The notes under the pieces were generated by a model, which saw only the letters and a program-made list of their open reading frames with translations, was not told the DNA's origin and made no database searches. The translations under genes and the position numbers were made by a program. Below are positions 44,797-55,581 of a stretch of 64,000 nt of DNA, one piece after another. Within the stretch, counting starts at the first letter, position 1, and every line of letters starts with the position of its first letter. This DNA is from Magnolia sinica (Eukaryota > Streptophyta > Magnoliopsida > Magnoliales > Magnoliaceae): positions 25,022,001 through 25,086,000 of the forward strand of contig NC_080574.1 of assembly GCF_029962835.1 (NCBI RefSeq). The letters run 5' to 3'.

Positions 44797-45257
44797 TGCC
44801 TCTGGAACTAATTCACTTTTACTCATCTGGACTAGACTGCTGAGTCTCTGATCGAGTGGTGTGACTTCGAGCTCCGCCTATGAGATGAAGACTTTTGGAA
44901 GACCGGCATGACTCTGAACCCAAGGTGTCCATCCCATAGATATTAGCCTTAGTAAGCGAGCCATTGACCAACTTGGGATAGTGGAAGTCGTTAGCATTGA
45001 CATAATCCTGGCGATAAGGAAAGTTATTAAATAGTCATTTTGCAAACACTAAGATACTCGTATCATCGTAATCCTTGAAGTTTTTTGGATGATTTGCATT
45101 GCCGCGATTCCTCACGAGAATTGATTGAGCGGCACAAAAAAAACCTTCTTTTCGTATGGATTTCAGATCCTAAGAAGGTTATAAAAATACTCATTTGATA
45201 GCAAAAGAGATATAAATATTTAAGAGAAAGATCTAGCTAGAAAAACTAAAAGAGAGA

Positions 45258-45262
<5 letters not shown>

Positions 45263-45301
<39 letters not shown>
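45263..45301. repeat. (GA)n microsatellite
   Basis: Uninterrupted gagaga tract 80 bp before the 3.16-kb LTR-like element. Confidence 0.95.
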
Positions 45302-45304
<3 letters not shown>

Positions 45305-45720
45305 AGAGAGATTGATTTTGACCTAGTCAACTCACTGTGTCGACTTAGGCCAAGTTAAAGATGGGCTGAGGTAGGTTTAACTCTGTGTAATGCCCTGAAA
45401 AATCGGGGCTCGAGCACGAGCTCAACACACGAGTTCCAACGCATCACTTATGCAACTAGATAATGATGATTAAATATTGTCCGTGTTAGTGCATTAAACA
45501 TGAGTGGAATTATACCAAAACAACATATCATACTCCAGAGACAGTTAAATTACGCAAGCGGAAGACTGTAATAAGTATATATAACATATAAGTGATTGTA
45601 AGTCTCCTGAGTATGATCAGGTTACCAATTTAATTAATTTCATGTAAAGTTTCAAAATATACAAAATGTGTAATGTCATCTAGTCAACATCCCGGTGATC
45701 CCCGTCAATCAGGACATGGC

Positions 45721-45834
45721 CTACATAGACCTGCTTGGTAACTGCATGTAGGAGAACTCCTCGTCATCATAAAAATCAGGCTCCGCCTCGCAAGCATCAT
45801 CATCATCTGCAACTAAATCAGAGTCTGGTTGGTG
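45721..45834 (-). CDS. Short acidic reading frame in LTR copy 1
   Basis: Minus-strand frame ending at TAG (45721-45723). It starts HQPDSDLVADDDDACEAE, continues with an acidic part and closes with DDEEFSYMQLPSRSM. The frame at the same place in copy 2 (51100-51225) starts HQPDS and has EEPD and EDEFSYFQL at matching positions, although the surrounding DNA has diverged a lot. This suggests a short coding exon that was under selection when the elements were active. No start codon is evident; an upstream exon would be needed. Function unknown. Confidence 0.35.
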   Translation of the reverse strand, partial: HQPDSDLVADDDDACEAEPDFYDDEEFSYMQLPSRSM

Positions 45835-47757
45835 TTTAAACACTGTCCCAGAACGTGGCAGTAAGTGATCAACTCAGTGGAGCTATAAAGTAAAGTTTAA
45901 CATGTTATCAATTCAGTCAAGTAGTAATGATAAAGCAGTATAATACTCATGTCCTAAGTACTCTTATTAATGCAAAGATGATATGCGATAATGATGTATG
46001 CTCTCGCCTGCACTCACTCTATGACATCATCTCACGATCTGGCATGCACCCCTTCCTCAGTGCTCAACTCCAATGCCAAAGGCACATGCAATGCGATACA
46101 TGTGTGTGATTAGCCAAGTTCTTAATTAGATATATTCATACAGCCAGATTGAGAAACTAAGGTACCTCCCTATTATAACATTGCCCAAACATTGATCCAT
46201 CTAGGGTCGTCAATCCTAGTTAGTCACATACGAAGAACAGCTCTAGGTCACTACGGAGAGGCTCGTCACCATCAGCGCAGGCTTAGTTTACACTTGAGGT
46301 TACTATGGAAAGGCTAGTCACCTTAGCGTAGTTCTAGTGTATACTCGAGGTCACTATGGGCTCGTCACCTGATCGTAAGCTGACAGCTTGAATACAGTGT
46401 CTCATACTACTATATTCAGCTCACGAGTTTGGATTGCTCACTAGTTACTATGAGGAGGCTCACCCCAGTGTAGGCTGACAGCTCGACTACGGTGTCCCAA
46501 ACCACCATGCCCGACTCATGAGTCTTAATGGATCGAGGTACCAAGGTTAAACAACTTGCACTGGTGAGTTTGGTACCTTAGATTCAAGCAGTAGCGTCCA
46601 TACATGGTGAACATACATTGGGCCAATCAGGTTACTTGACGAGCTCGACTGGTACGAGCGTATATTGAGTTAGTCAACATAGAGTGTATAAGCACTCCGC
46701 ATAGCCTAACCACTGTCGACACACAGTGTACGGCTTGGATTCGTTGAACACATCTGTCGTGGCTAACACAGTTCAGCCACTAGTCGTAAATCATTACTGA
46801 TTGCTTGGACTACATCGTAGCCCCAAACACACTCCAGACAATAGGCATTCATATGTGCTAGTCCAAACAGTAAGTAACAACTAATTTAAATATAAATCTC
46901 ATATAAGCATTTTAACGAGCACATAAAGTACATGTTAACATACATAGGCATTTCATCCATAAATCACATAGTAGTAAGATAGGTTACATGAAGGAAACTA
47001 TAACCATAAATAAGGAAATTGAGAATTCTATCTCAACACCCTCATTACATACATTTAAACAAGTATTTTCTCATTCAAGCATTTTATCAAACACTTAGAC
47101 TACACATATCAATATACATATGGTATATCAGTTAAAAACACATATTACAGCAAATCCTTTCGCATAGGAGTTGCCACATGCACAATAATCATGTATTTAC
47201 AATCAATAATCCTGGTGAGCACAAGTCCGAATTTCATATTCATTTAAACATTTCAACAAACACATAAAATACATTTAAAATCAACATAGTTTATATATAG
47301 GCATACTGTACGAAAAACCTTATATCTAAGCACATGAGATAGCAATCAAGCCGGTCATAAATTATTACTGACATTAAAAACCTTAAAAACCATAACCTAA
47401 ATATTTATAGTTCGCACCTTTCGCCAGTAGACTCGTAACGAACTCAGTTTAAACACTAAGTCTTTGTCTACAGTACAAAGACAACCTATAGTATGAAATA
47501 AGGTAGCTATTTCATCATTTTCTCTATTTGGATATCTAAAACAGATTAGGGTTAGGATTTCTTACCCAAGAACGGAATCAAATTCGCCGAAATAGCGATA
47601 CAGACAGGCCGATTCAACATGTGGAGCGATGGGATCGAATCCCAGGAACTCTCTCCCGCTTTCTCTCTCACTTTCTCTCTCTTTCCTCTCTCTTTGCTCT
47701 CTTCTCTTTTCTAGGGTTTGTAAATTCGTATGTGAAGGGAGAGAGAGGGTTTAAGGC

Positions 47758-47767
47758 CCTTATATAG
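47758..47767 (-). promoter_or_regulatory. TATA box of LTR copy 1
   Basis: tatataagg on the minus strand, followed within about 60 bases by 'cttcacatacgaatttacaaacccta' and a TC/GA-rich leader. The equivalent in copy 2 is tataaaag at 52911-52918 with the same 'catacgaattt' downstream. Confidence 0.6.
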
Positions 47768-48552
47768 GCCCAGAACTGATAGGAATGGCCCCAAGGCCAT
47801 GGTATACTTAGGTTATAGCCAAGGAGTGGCCGTTTTGGTCCAATGAAGCACATCTGGAGGCCCCTTTTCTTCATACGGTCGGGAGTAAGTTCACAGACAT
47901 TGGATTTATGCCATGTTAAGATCTCGGTCCGATTGGATCAGTGGATCAGTCGCGGGGGACCAGTTTCAGTTCAACAGTCACCAGTACTCGATCAGGGCCA
48001 CAAGTGCACTGGCATGTGTTGGAAATTTTTCCTAATCTGAGGGTGTAATTAGGCCAGATTCTGACGGTCTGAATCCTTAGATTTGGCCTGCAAGCGAACG
48101 ACTCAATTCACTTAAGTTTTAGTTCTTTTCCTAAAGATATTCGCGTTTCTCACACACTTCGCTCCGGGTTTAAGTTGTGCTTTTCTGGATACTATTAGGA
48201 CTTGATTTCCAAGGTAATTTTCAAGCCCAACAAGGCGGTCATAACTGTATAGTTTTGGGATAGTCGGACTTTTGACGCGTGGTCCAGGTCCGATATGGAG
48301 TTACATGATGCTCCCGAGAGCAACTGGGTTTTGAGATGGATCTTATGTTTTTAGGTAACGTAGCATTTGCGATTTTGATAGTTTTAGGGTCTTGTAATTC
48401 ATATTTAAAGTAGTTAGAGTTAGTTTCATAGATGATTTAGTTTAACGATGAGTTAATTCTCGACTAATCTTTAAAGGATTTGGTCCTTATTGATTTCTGC
48501 CTTAGGTGGTCCTCGGGTCTTTGTACGAATTTTTTCGAGACGTTACACTCTG

Positions 48553-50800
48553 TTAGAAACCTCTAGTGTGCAAATAGAAACTTGTTAGATGTGGTCTACA
48601 ACGAAGAAGAACAAAAAAGAAAAGAGAAAGAGAGATAAAGAGCAAGAAAGAAAAATGTAAGAGAAAGAGAGGTTGTTGAGTCGAGCAAGTGAGTTGCCTT
48701 ATCTAGTTTCATTACGTTCAGGCTTGAGTTAGGGCTGTTTTAGGTTGTATTCGGTCTAGTGCTCCAGTAAGTCAAGAAGGAAGTTTTAAGTCAAGTTGTA
48801 ACCAAGTCAACTCGGGATTGACTTAAGCTCTAGTCGGGTTCGAGATTATGACAACAATGATGAGAGGTGAGTTGTCTTTTATCATTTTCTATATAGTAAT
48901 TTCAATAACACATTGATTTCTATTCAATTGTCATTAAATCTAGATTAAACCATAAATCAAACCCAAAAAGTAACAAGATTGAACGTAGTATTGAACAAGT
49001 GATGTAGAGCGGGTCACAGATACTTTCATGACTAAGATGGACAAGAGAAGACCCGATCAAATGAGGAAGTCATCAAGACCATTAGAACCTTAAAATAGGC
49101 CTATCTCGCAAACCGAAATGATTTACTCGACATACCATATACGATTTTGGGGTAGGACGAGCAACTTTAGCTAACTATGATGGGTTGCCCATGCCGAATT
49201 TGGGAGATTCCATCATATCGGCAGTCAAATTCCATGTTTATTTATGTTTTGACTATTTTTAGTAAGTTTTAGTTTAATTATAACTCTTCATCTATTGGGC
49301 TGTAGCAGTTGTGTCCAACATGAAAAGTGTTTAGAAAAATTACGAGAAATAACGTGATTAAGCCACATAGGACACTTACTACAAATAGAAATTTACTATT
49401 TATAGTAAGTTGTGAATTCTAGGAGTTTTAGTTATAGTTTGCTTCTGATTTCTTTCACATTGCTTGGTATCCCTATTTAAAGGGTTGTAAATTCATTTAT
49501 TTCAATCATCAATCAAATTTTAAATTTATTATAATTTATTTTTATTTTCTTGCTTTTTTTCCTCGTGGATTCGAGAAGTGTCTGTGAGGAGTCCAGAGAA
49601 GCTCTGTGAATTCGGAGTAGTGATCCTCAAGGAAGACGGTGATCAACCTCTTCACGTTCATCCCTACGTCAACAAGGTATGTAAATACCTCAATCTAACC
49701 ATACGAATTTCATACTTTATCGTAGAGATTGATTTTAAGGCATATAGACACAATTGTAGTAATAATAGAAGGCGATTCGACTCTTAAGGTGAGGATTTCC
49801 TTTTGAGCTTTTTATGTGATTCACGGAATAGCTATGGTTTTTATCAATTTGTTTATTTTAAGTATATCTCTTTATTTCATGTTTCTTTCTCATAGTTTAT
49901 GTGTTTTTGTATAAGTTAACATGGACAAGAATCCATCATATACGCTTTAGATTTATTTATTTACATGTTTTACTTTATTATACGCCACGTATGTTGAATT
50001 GTTACGTAATAGAGATTAGTGTACAATTTATGTTAAGGAATGGTTTAGCGATAATTATGGACTGATTTGTGTAGCTTGGGAAGTGTGGTATGGTTAACTA
50101 CGTCAATGACCCCATTTGAGACATGTTCCATGTGGTGGAGTATGTGGATAATTAATTATTGAAACTGTGTCGATTATTGTGATTACACTTTATTTAACCA
50201 TACCTTGAAACTTAGTGGCCTTTATGGATTTAATACCATGATCTCTAATTATTTTATCATCATTTTGTTACATGTTGATGCCCTATGTGTTTTGGGTGAC
50301 GACCCATTCATTTTGTGTCTATGAATGGACTTGTGATTATAATGATTATTATATTAACATAGTATATTGATTTAAAAGCTCAGTAGCATAAAAGTTTTCA
50401 TAATTGGTTGCTCTATAAATTGGATTAATAAAGGATTGGTTAATCATACATTCATGGCACTTTTTTGACACAGATGTATGTCACCTAGGATGCAGGGTCA
50501 TAATGTCGATGTATGTCCTTAGTGATGCTGGGTCATGTTGCTAATGTATGTTCCTTGTGATGTCGGGTCTTTGTATAACTTACCGAATGATGTCAATGTA
50601 TATCCTTTATGATGTTGGGTCATCGTATGGTAGTTCTTTTGCATTGTGATATTGATGATTGTCCTTAGTAATTGTCGGTTCATATTGCCAGCTAGATGTG
50701 CATCCCAAGCTGATGTGCATTCATACGTCTATGCATTAATCAAGATTCACATTATGGATTGAATATTTTATCTTCTTCGTGTTATATTTACCAACCACAC
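48553..50800 (+). mobile_element. Older LTR-like element, left part (continues at 53957)
   Basis: About 48985-50800: 'gatttactcgacataccatatacgattttgg', then the stretch shared with 3985-4215, a TATA-like ccctatttaaaggg (49470-49483), 'ttgtaaattcatttatttcaatcatcaatcaaa' and 'ctcgtggattcgagaag...gaagacggtgatcaacctcttcacgttcatccctacgtcaacaaggta', the usual order of a retrotransposon LTR downstream of its TATA box. Repeats 'gatgt(c/t)(g/t)ggtc' with 'atgtatgtcctt' occur at 50460-50700. The sequence is resumed after the inserted copy 2 at 53957. 48553-48985 shows only GA-rich sequence. Confidence 0.55.
49470..49483 (+). promoter_or_regulatory. TATA-like element of the older LTR
   Basis: ccctatttaaaggg, plus strand, in the right place relative to the downstream leader. 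Sequence evidence only. Confidence 0.4.
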
Positions 50801-51099
50801 TGTAACACCCTGGAAATCGGGGGTTGTGCATACACTCGACTCCCGAGTTCCCAGGTATCACTTATAACTGATTTTCTTATTAAAGTGCGATTAATCAGGT
50901 TTAAATATGCAGCCTAGAATTTCCTGGAACATGAAGCACAACCACACATGCCTATTGAAATGAAAGAGATCAAGTATATATATATACAGGTCCAAAAATA
51001 TACATGGGTCACACCAGGCATTGTCCAACAAAATCATAAAAGAATAGTATGTCTAAAGGAATAAAGCTGAGTCTACTACTCAGCGATCCAACGTCCCAT

Positions 51100-51225
51100 C
51101 TACTGAGCCGACGAAGAACCGCTCATCAACTGGAAGTAGGAGAACTCGTCCTCCTCCTCGAGGCTCGCATTGTCGGGCTCCTCATACTTTGCATCACCTG
51201 CATCTATGGGCGAGTCTGGTTGGTG
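51100..51225 (-). CDS. Short acidic reading frame in LTR copy 2
   Basis: Minus-strand frame of 41 residues ending at TAG (51100-51102): it starts HQPDSPIDAGDAKYEEPD, then an acidic run and EDEFSYFQLMSGSSSAQ. Partner of the frame at 45721-45834. The decayed copy at 21.9 kb starts alike (HQPNDIIDAS) and then stops; a comparable frame (DAGLEV, PEEQFEDSLD) appears on the plus strand at about 54053-54110 in the older LTR. The recurrence at one place of four LTRs is the argument; no known family comes to mind. Confidence 0.4.
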   Translation of the reverse strand, partial: HQPDSPIDAGDAKYEEPDNASLEEEDEFSYFQLMSGSSSAQ

Positions 51226-52910
51226 TTTTAAAACACCGTCCCAGAGTGGAAGTGAGTGATCAACTCAGTGGGTGCTATTAATCTTAAGTTGTAACAGACA
51301 ACAATTACATTATGAACTTAATGAAAAACAATCATTCATAAATACCTAACTAATCTTATTAATGCATATGCATGATAGATGACATGATGCATGCATTCGC
51401 CACAACACTCCCTCGAGCGACTCCATCTAACGATCACGTATGACCAACACTCCCTCAAAGCGACCTCGACTGTCAAGTCGCCAACCTAGCTAGTGCGATG
51501 CGATAAGTCCATTCATTTAGCAGGTTGGAGAAACTGATATACCCCACTTATCAATACCCTGAACTGGTTGTGAGGCCAAGACCTCCCAACATGAAAGGCT
51601 AAGACCCCGCGATCCTTGATCCCGTTGGGTTCCCCACCCCCGATTTCAAGCATATGGGGAGTGCCAAAAAGAAGGGATCGCTCACGGTCACTACGAGAAG
51701 GCGCATCACTCTAGCGTAGACCGATAGCTTAGACACAGTGTCCCATTCTACCATGCCTGGCTCACGAGGCGGTGAATCGGTTTCAATTTGGTTATCGATG
51801 GGTTACAACAGTTCTAGGGTGTTCTAGGTTCCATACATATATGAGCAAAAAGGGTTAACAAAATAAGGTTGGTCAGCTAGTAGACTAAACCGCATGAGTT
51901 CAGGCAAGTACGTGGTGGAATGACATCGGGTATGAGTGACCCATCTAGCCTAACTACTGTCGCCCACACGCACTCACCCAAATCTATGGGTTTAGCTTTA
52001 AGACGGTCCTACCAATGGGGCCACCTTCAATCTCCTCGTGTTCTTGACCAACCCAAAGGTTTAGGTGGTGATTCATAATATGTCAACTAAGAGGGTTATC
52101 AACTAGCATAAACAACATCATGTTCTCATACTCCTTAACATACCATTCAGAATCTCCTAACAAGAGAGGCTAACAATATCATGAATAAAGGTGCATGCGT
52201 GTTGTGTGGGTTGGTGAGGAAGTTAAGCACTTCCTACATCTCGTAGAGCCAATTTGCACAAGGATTAATAAGGCATACATGCTATAGGGCAACATCATGT
52301 GAAGAAAACCAAACAAGACATAAACATGAGATCATCAATTTGTACCAAATCATGTGAGAGGCAAGAACAACATCATATGAGGAAATCAACATGACATACA
52401 ATTCCATACAATTCCAAACAACCCAACAATTCCTAGGTTTTTCCCTAGATTCTCCAAATGCATCATCCAAACAAACAAAATCATTAGACTCATACTACAA
52501 TTGGTGCTAGGCCACCTAAGGATAATAGTCCGCACCTATGGATCGTTGAAGACTTTAGGAAACGATCTAAGGTTGCCAAACTCGCGGGTCGATTCGTAGA
52601 GATCCTGAGCCAAATGACTTGCATGTTAGGATTACATGCATATCCTAGTTTAACACAAAAGATTACAAAAAGATGGGTGCTTACCACCCCAATCGGTTAG
52701 AAATGGAGTTTGGAGTTGTGGATGTGGGAGAAAGGATGAAGATTTACTAAGGTTCCAAGTTTCCTTGACTCTTCCACCAACAACACCCTCCTTCACTCCC
52801 TTCTTCCTCTCTTCCTTCTCCTTTTTCTCTCATCTCTCCCTTTTCTCTCTTCTCTCTTTCCCTTCTCTAGGGCAAATTCGTATGGGGAGAGGGGTGCCCA
52901 AAAGAAGCCC

Positions 52911-52918
52911 CTTTTATA
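52911..52918 (-). promoter_or_regulatory. TATA box of LTR copy 2
   Basis: tataaaag on the minus strand before 'gggcttctttt...ccccatacgaatttgccctagagaagggaaagagag', the leader shared with copy 1. Confidence 0.6.
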
Positions 52919-53956
52919 ATGCCAGATTTGGTGCAAATGGCCCCAAGTGTTGGGTTTTTACTATACTAGCCCTATGGAAGGATTTTTCTAACCTCTAGGG
53001 CCCACTATGAGGTATACATATTGATATATACCGTAGGATAGTTAGCCCTAATGATGATCTACGTTTGTATATGATCAGTCCGCTATTTGGATGCGCCGAT
53101 CGACAGATATGATTAAAAGTCTGTTCAACGGTCACCGATAGTCGATCGGGGCCGCGACTTTACGGATATAAGTAGGAAAATATTCTTACTCCACATGTGA
53201 AGTTTGGTCGTAAACCGACGGTTCAAAATTCTCAACTTTGCATAAGAGTAGACGACCCAATTCACTTAAGTTCCAGCTTCTTTCTTTGGGGTATTTACAC
53301 TTCTCATGCACTCGTCCTTCGACTCAAGTTGAGTGGTTTTAAATACTATTAGGTTCGACTCCCGTGATAGATATCGAGCCTAGTAAAACGGACATTACTC
53401 TATAATTTTGGAACTAGTGGCCCACCAACGAGCGGTCTAGAGCTTGTTTAGAAAATCGGGGCATTTCTAGAATGAATTAGGTATTGAGATTTTTCGTGGG
53501 TAGTAATTAAGGTTTGAGTTAACTATGTTCATAGTGTGGCCTATTTATAACTAGTGAAAGTTGAGATTTGGTCATGATTACTTTAAGCCGTTGGTTTTAG
53601 GCTAAAAGAGTAACGGGGTTGATTTGGTTTATTATTCAAGATCCGGGCTTTATCTGACTCGGCCCTGGTTAGATCTTTAATTTATTCATGATTGTCTTGA
53701 TTAGTTAGCGATGGATCGGTTAGATTTGGGTCGTATGTGAGTAAATCATGGGGCTAAAGTTGATGTTCAAGTGATCGGACGGATTCGTTGGCTTCCTACG
53801 GTTGATTAATCGGACTTGTGCGGTTCTTTACTGGTTCCACCCATGTATAAACTATCATTAAATGCCAATGATCAGTAAGTGATAATATAAGTTAATTACA
53901 TAAAAAAATTAAAGATTTTTTAAAAATCCAAAACAGTGAAAATCCAGGATGTTACA

Positions 53957-54280
53957 CATACTTAACTGTGTTGATAGATGTGTAATCTTGAGGGGAAGTT
54001 TTCACTGAGTTGGTCACTCACCATTTCGGTGTTCTAAGACATTAACCACATGATGCAGGACTAGAAGTTATAGGTATGCCTGAAGAACAGTTTGAGGATT
54101 CATTAGACAAGATGTCGTATATTTGTTATTATAGCTCAATTAGTTGATAGATGATTATTATGTCTAGTGAAACTTTTAATATTCAATGGATTAATTTATT
54201 TTATAATAAGTCCATAGCTGATTGAACAAATAGTTGGTGCATATAACGTTGAAACTCTAAATTCAAAATTTAGTATATTT
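53957..54280 (+). mobile_element. Older LTR-like element, right part
   Basis: 'ttcactgagttggtcactcaccatttcggtgttctaagacattaacca' corresponds, on the plus strand, to the minus-strand landmark 'cactgagttgatcactcacttccactctgggacggtgtttt' of the 3.16-kb elements. Then follows the acidic-type frame (PEEQFEDSLD). The right border was not found. Confidence 0.5.
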
Positions 54281-54284
54281 ATTT

Positions 54285-54652
54285 TTGTGTGATGTATACC
54301 ATGTAAATGTGAAAAGCGGTTTGAAAAAAAATTGGAGTATGATGAGGAGACATTCATATATTATTTTGCTAACACCTTCGAATTCGGGATCTGAGTCATC
54401 GATACTCGGGTGTCGGGTTTTGGGGTACTATTACACAATCCATGCCATGACAAACTGTAAGCTTTGGTTAGAAGTTGATGACATTGTGCTTTCAGTTATT
54501 TCTCGATGTTCTCCTAAACAAGCAAGAAAGTTGAGGATTCGAGGTGGAGATAAATACCAATCATCCTCATCGAAGACAATGAAATGTAGTCGATGCAACG
54601 ACTTTGAACACAACCAGCGTAATTGTAAAGAACCAATCAATCAAACTAATTA
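54285..54652 (+). pseudogene. MULE transposase relic (C-terminal CCHC zinc knuckle)
   Basis: In life: the transposase of a Mutator-like element. The 164-residue frame carries IHAMTNCKLWLEVDDIVL, then SPKQARKLRIRGGDK, a basic link of the GRPRK type, and KCSRCNDFEHNQRNCKEP, a clean CX2CX4HX4C zinc knuckle (residues about 100-113). This order closes MULE transposases (SWIM finger, W, PP..GRP, knuckle). The DDE catalytic core and SWIM finger are not present upstream, and residues 28-50 derive from unrelated sequence (GSESSILGCRVLG), so the frame is a broken remnant. Its stop follows read-through into AT-rich DNA. Confidence 0.75.
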
Positions 54653-54779
54653 CCTCTTTATATCACTTATTTTTTGTTTGTCATATCATTTTTATTTATA
54701 TTGCATATCATATGCACAACCATTGGAGTATGCTCTATTTGGAGCAAATTGTTGGCTGGTAATGAGCTGGGTATTTTAA

Positions 54780-55264
54780 TATAGTTGTGGATGGATTGTG
54801 AAATTTTATTTTTATTTTTTTAAAGTATCTAATTTTCTGATACATTTCTAGTTGTGGATGGCTCGAGAGTAGATTCTCAAAACTTATTGAAAAACTTTTT
54901 ATTTTACAAGCTATACATACTTTATAGTAGTTGTTTATTGTATTTATATTATTGGATATATAAATGTTGACATATTCAGTTAAATGAAAGAAGGTATTAC
55001 ACAACGACCATGCTTATCTGAAGCAGGGTTGATGCTATATTCTTAACGAATTTTCTTACTAATTATGTAAGATACTTTTGCAAATATCCTATTAAGGCAG
55101 TGAGTGATTATATATACTTCAACTAATATAAATGTGACATTTTAGAGGTTACAACCATTTAATATTAAATTCATCATAGTAATGCAAGAGTGTATTTATA
55201 TGGTGTAACGACACTAAAACATGGCATGAGGTGCTCATCATCCTATCTATCATTCTTAGTCACT
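54780..55264. other. Non-coding stretch, nothing recognised
   Basis: AT-rich; may be remaining MULE 3' sequence. No terminal inverted repeat was seen. Confidence 0.4.
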
Positions 55265-55439
55265 TAGGGGGCGTTTAAATCGCAAGTTAGTTTAGAAAAG
55301 CTACATATGTTATAAGTAGCTTATCTTGGTTTATACTAATCAATAGATACGTATGTTTGATAAACAACATACTTATCATCTAAAAAGTAGAAAAATATAT
55401 TTAGTTTCCAACATAAGTAATTATCCCTAAAGTCTATTT

Positions 55440-55581
55440 GGTCCCCCTCACATCCATTGTCCATCATGTGGGGCTAATGTTTAATATGGATCGTTTATTG
55501 TGTGGGTCCTACCTTTAATATGGGTTGTCCATCATGTAAGGCCCACCCTGGTTGTGAGTCATTCATCATTAGGGCCCAACC
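55440..55581. repeat. 34-36-bp minisatellite, left half
   Basis: About four units 'catcatgtgggg...(c)ctttaatatgg.tcg'. Cut by the 7.5-kb LTR in 'acctttaa|tg'. Confidence 0.85.

Larger units (their letters stand above)
45386..48547 (-). mobile_element. 3.16-kb solo LTR-like element, copy 1, with 5-bp target duplication
   Basis: Begins TGTAATGCCCTGAAAAATCG and ends CGAGACGTTACA, with TG...CA borders and short inverted termini. The five bases ctctg stand on both sides (45381-45385 and 48548-48552), a perfect target duplication. A TATA box on the minus strand (tatataagg, 47758-47767) with a TC-rich leader right after it sets the sense direction. No internal pol or primer-binding site, so it looks like a solo LTR of a large LTR retrotransposon. 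Landmarks are shared with 50801-53956 and 21890-24450. The frames at 45927-46109, 47668-47874 and 47843-48040 have no protein-like content. Confidence 0.85.
50801..53956 (-). mobile_element. 3.16-kb solo LTR-like element, copy 2
   Basis: Begins TGTAACACCCTGGAAATCGG and ends GGATGTTACA; inverted termini tgtaacacc / ggatgttaca. Flanks are cacac (50796-50800) and catac (53957-53961), a target duplication with one mismatch. Length 3156 bp against 3162 bp for copy 1. Landmarks: 'agtctggttggtgttttaaaacaccgtcccagag', 'gaggctcacgaggcgg', the TATA box at 52911-52918 and TC-rich leader 52750-52870. Sense is the minus strand. Inserted into the older LTR. Frames at 51049, 52282, 52490 and 52765 are not supported as genes. 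Confidence 0.8.
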
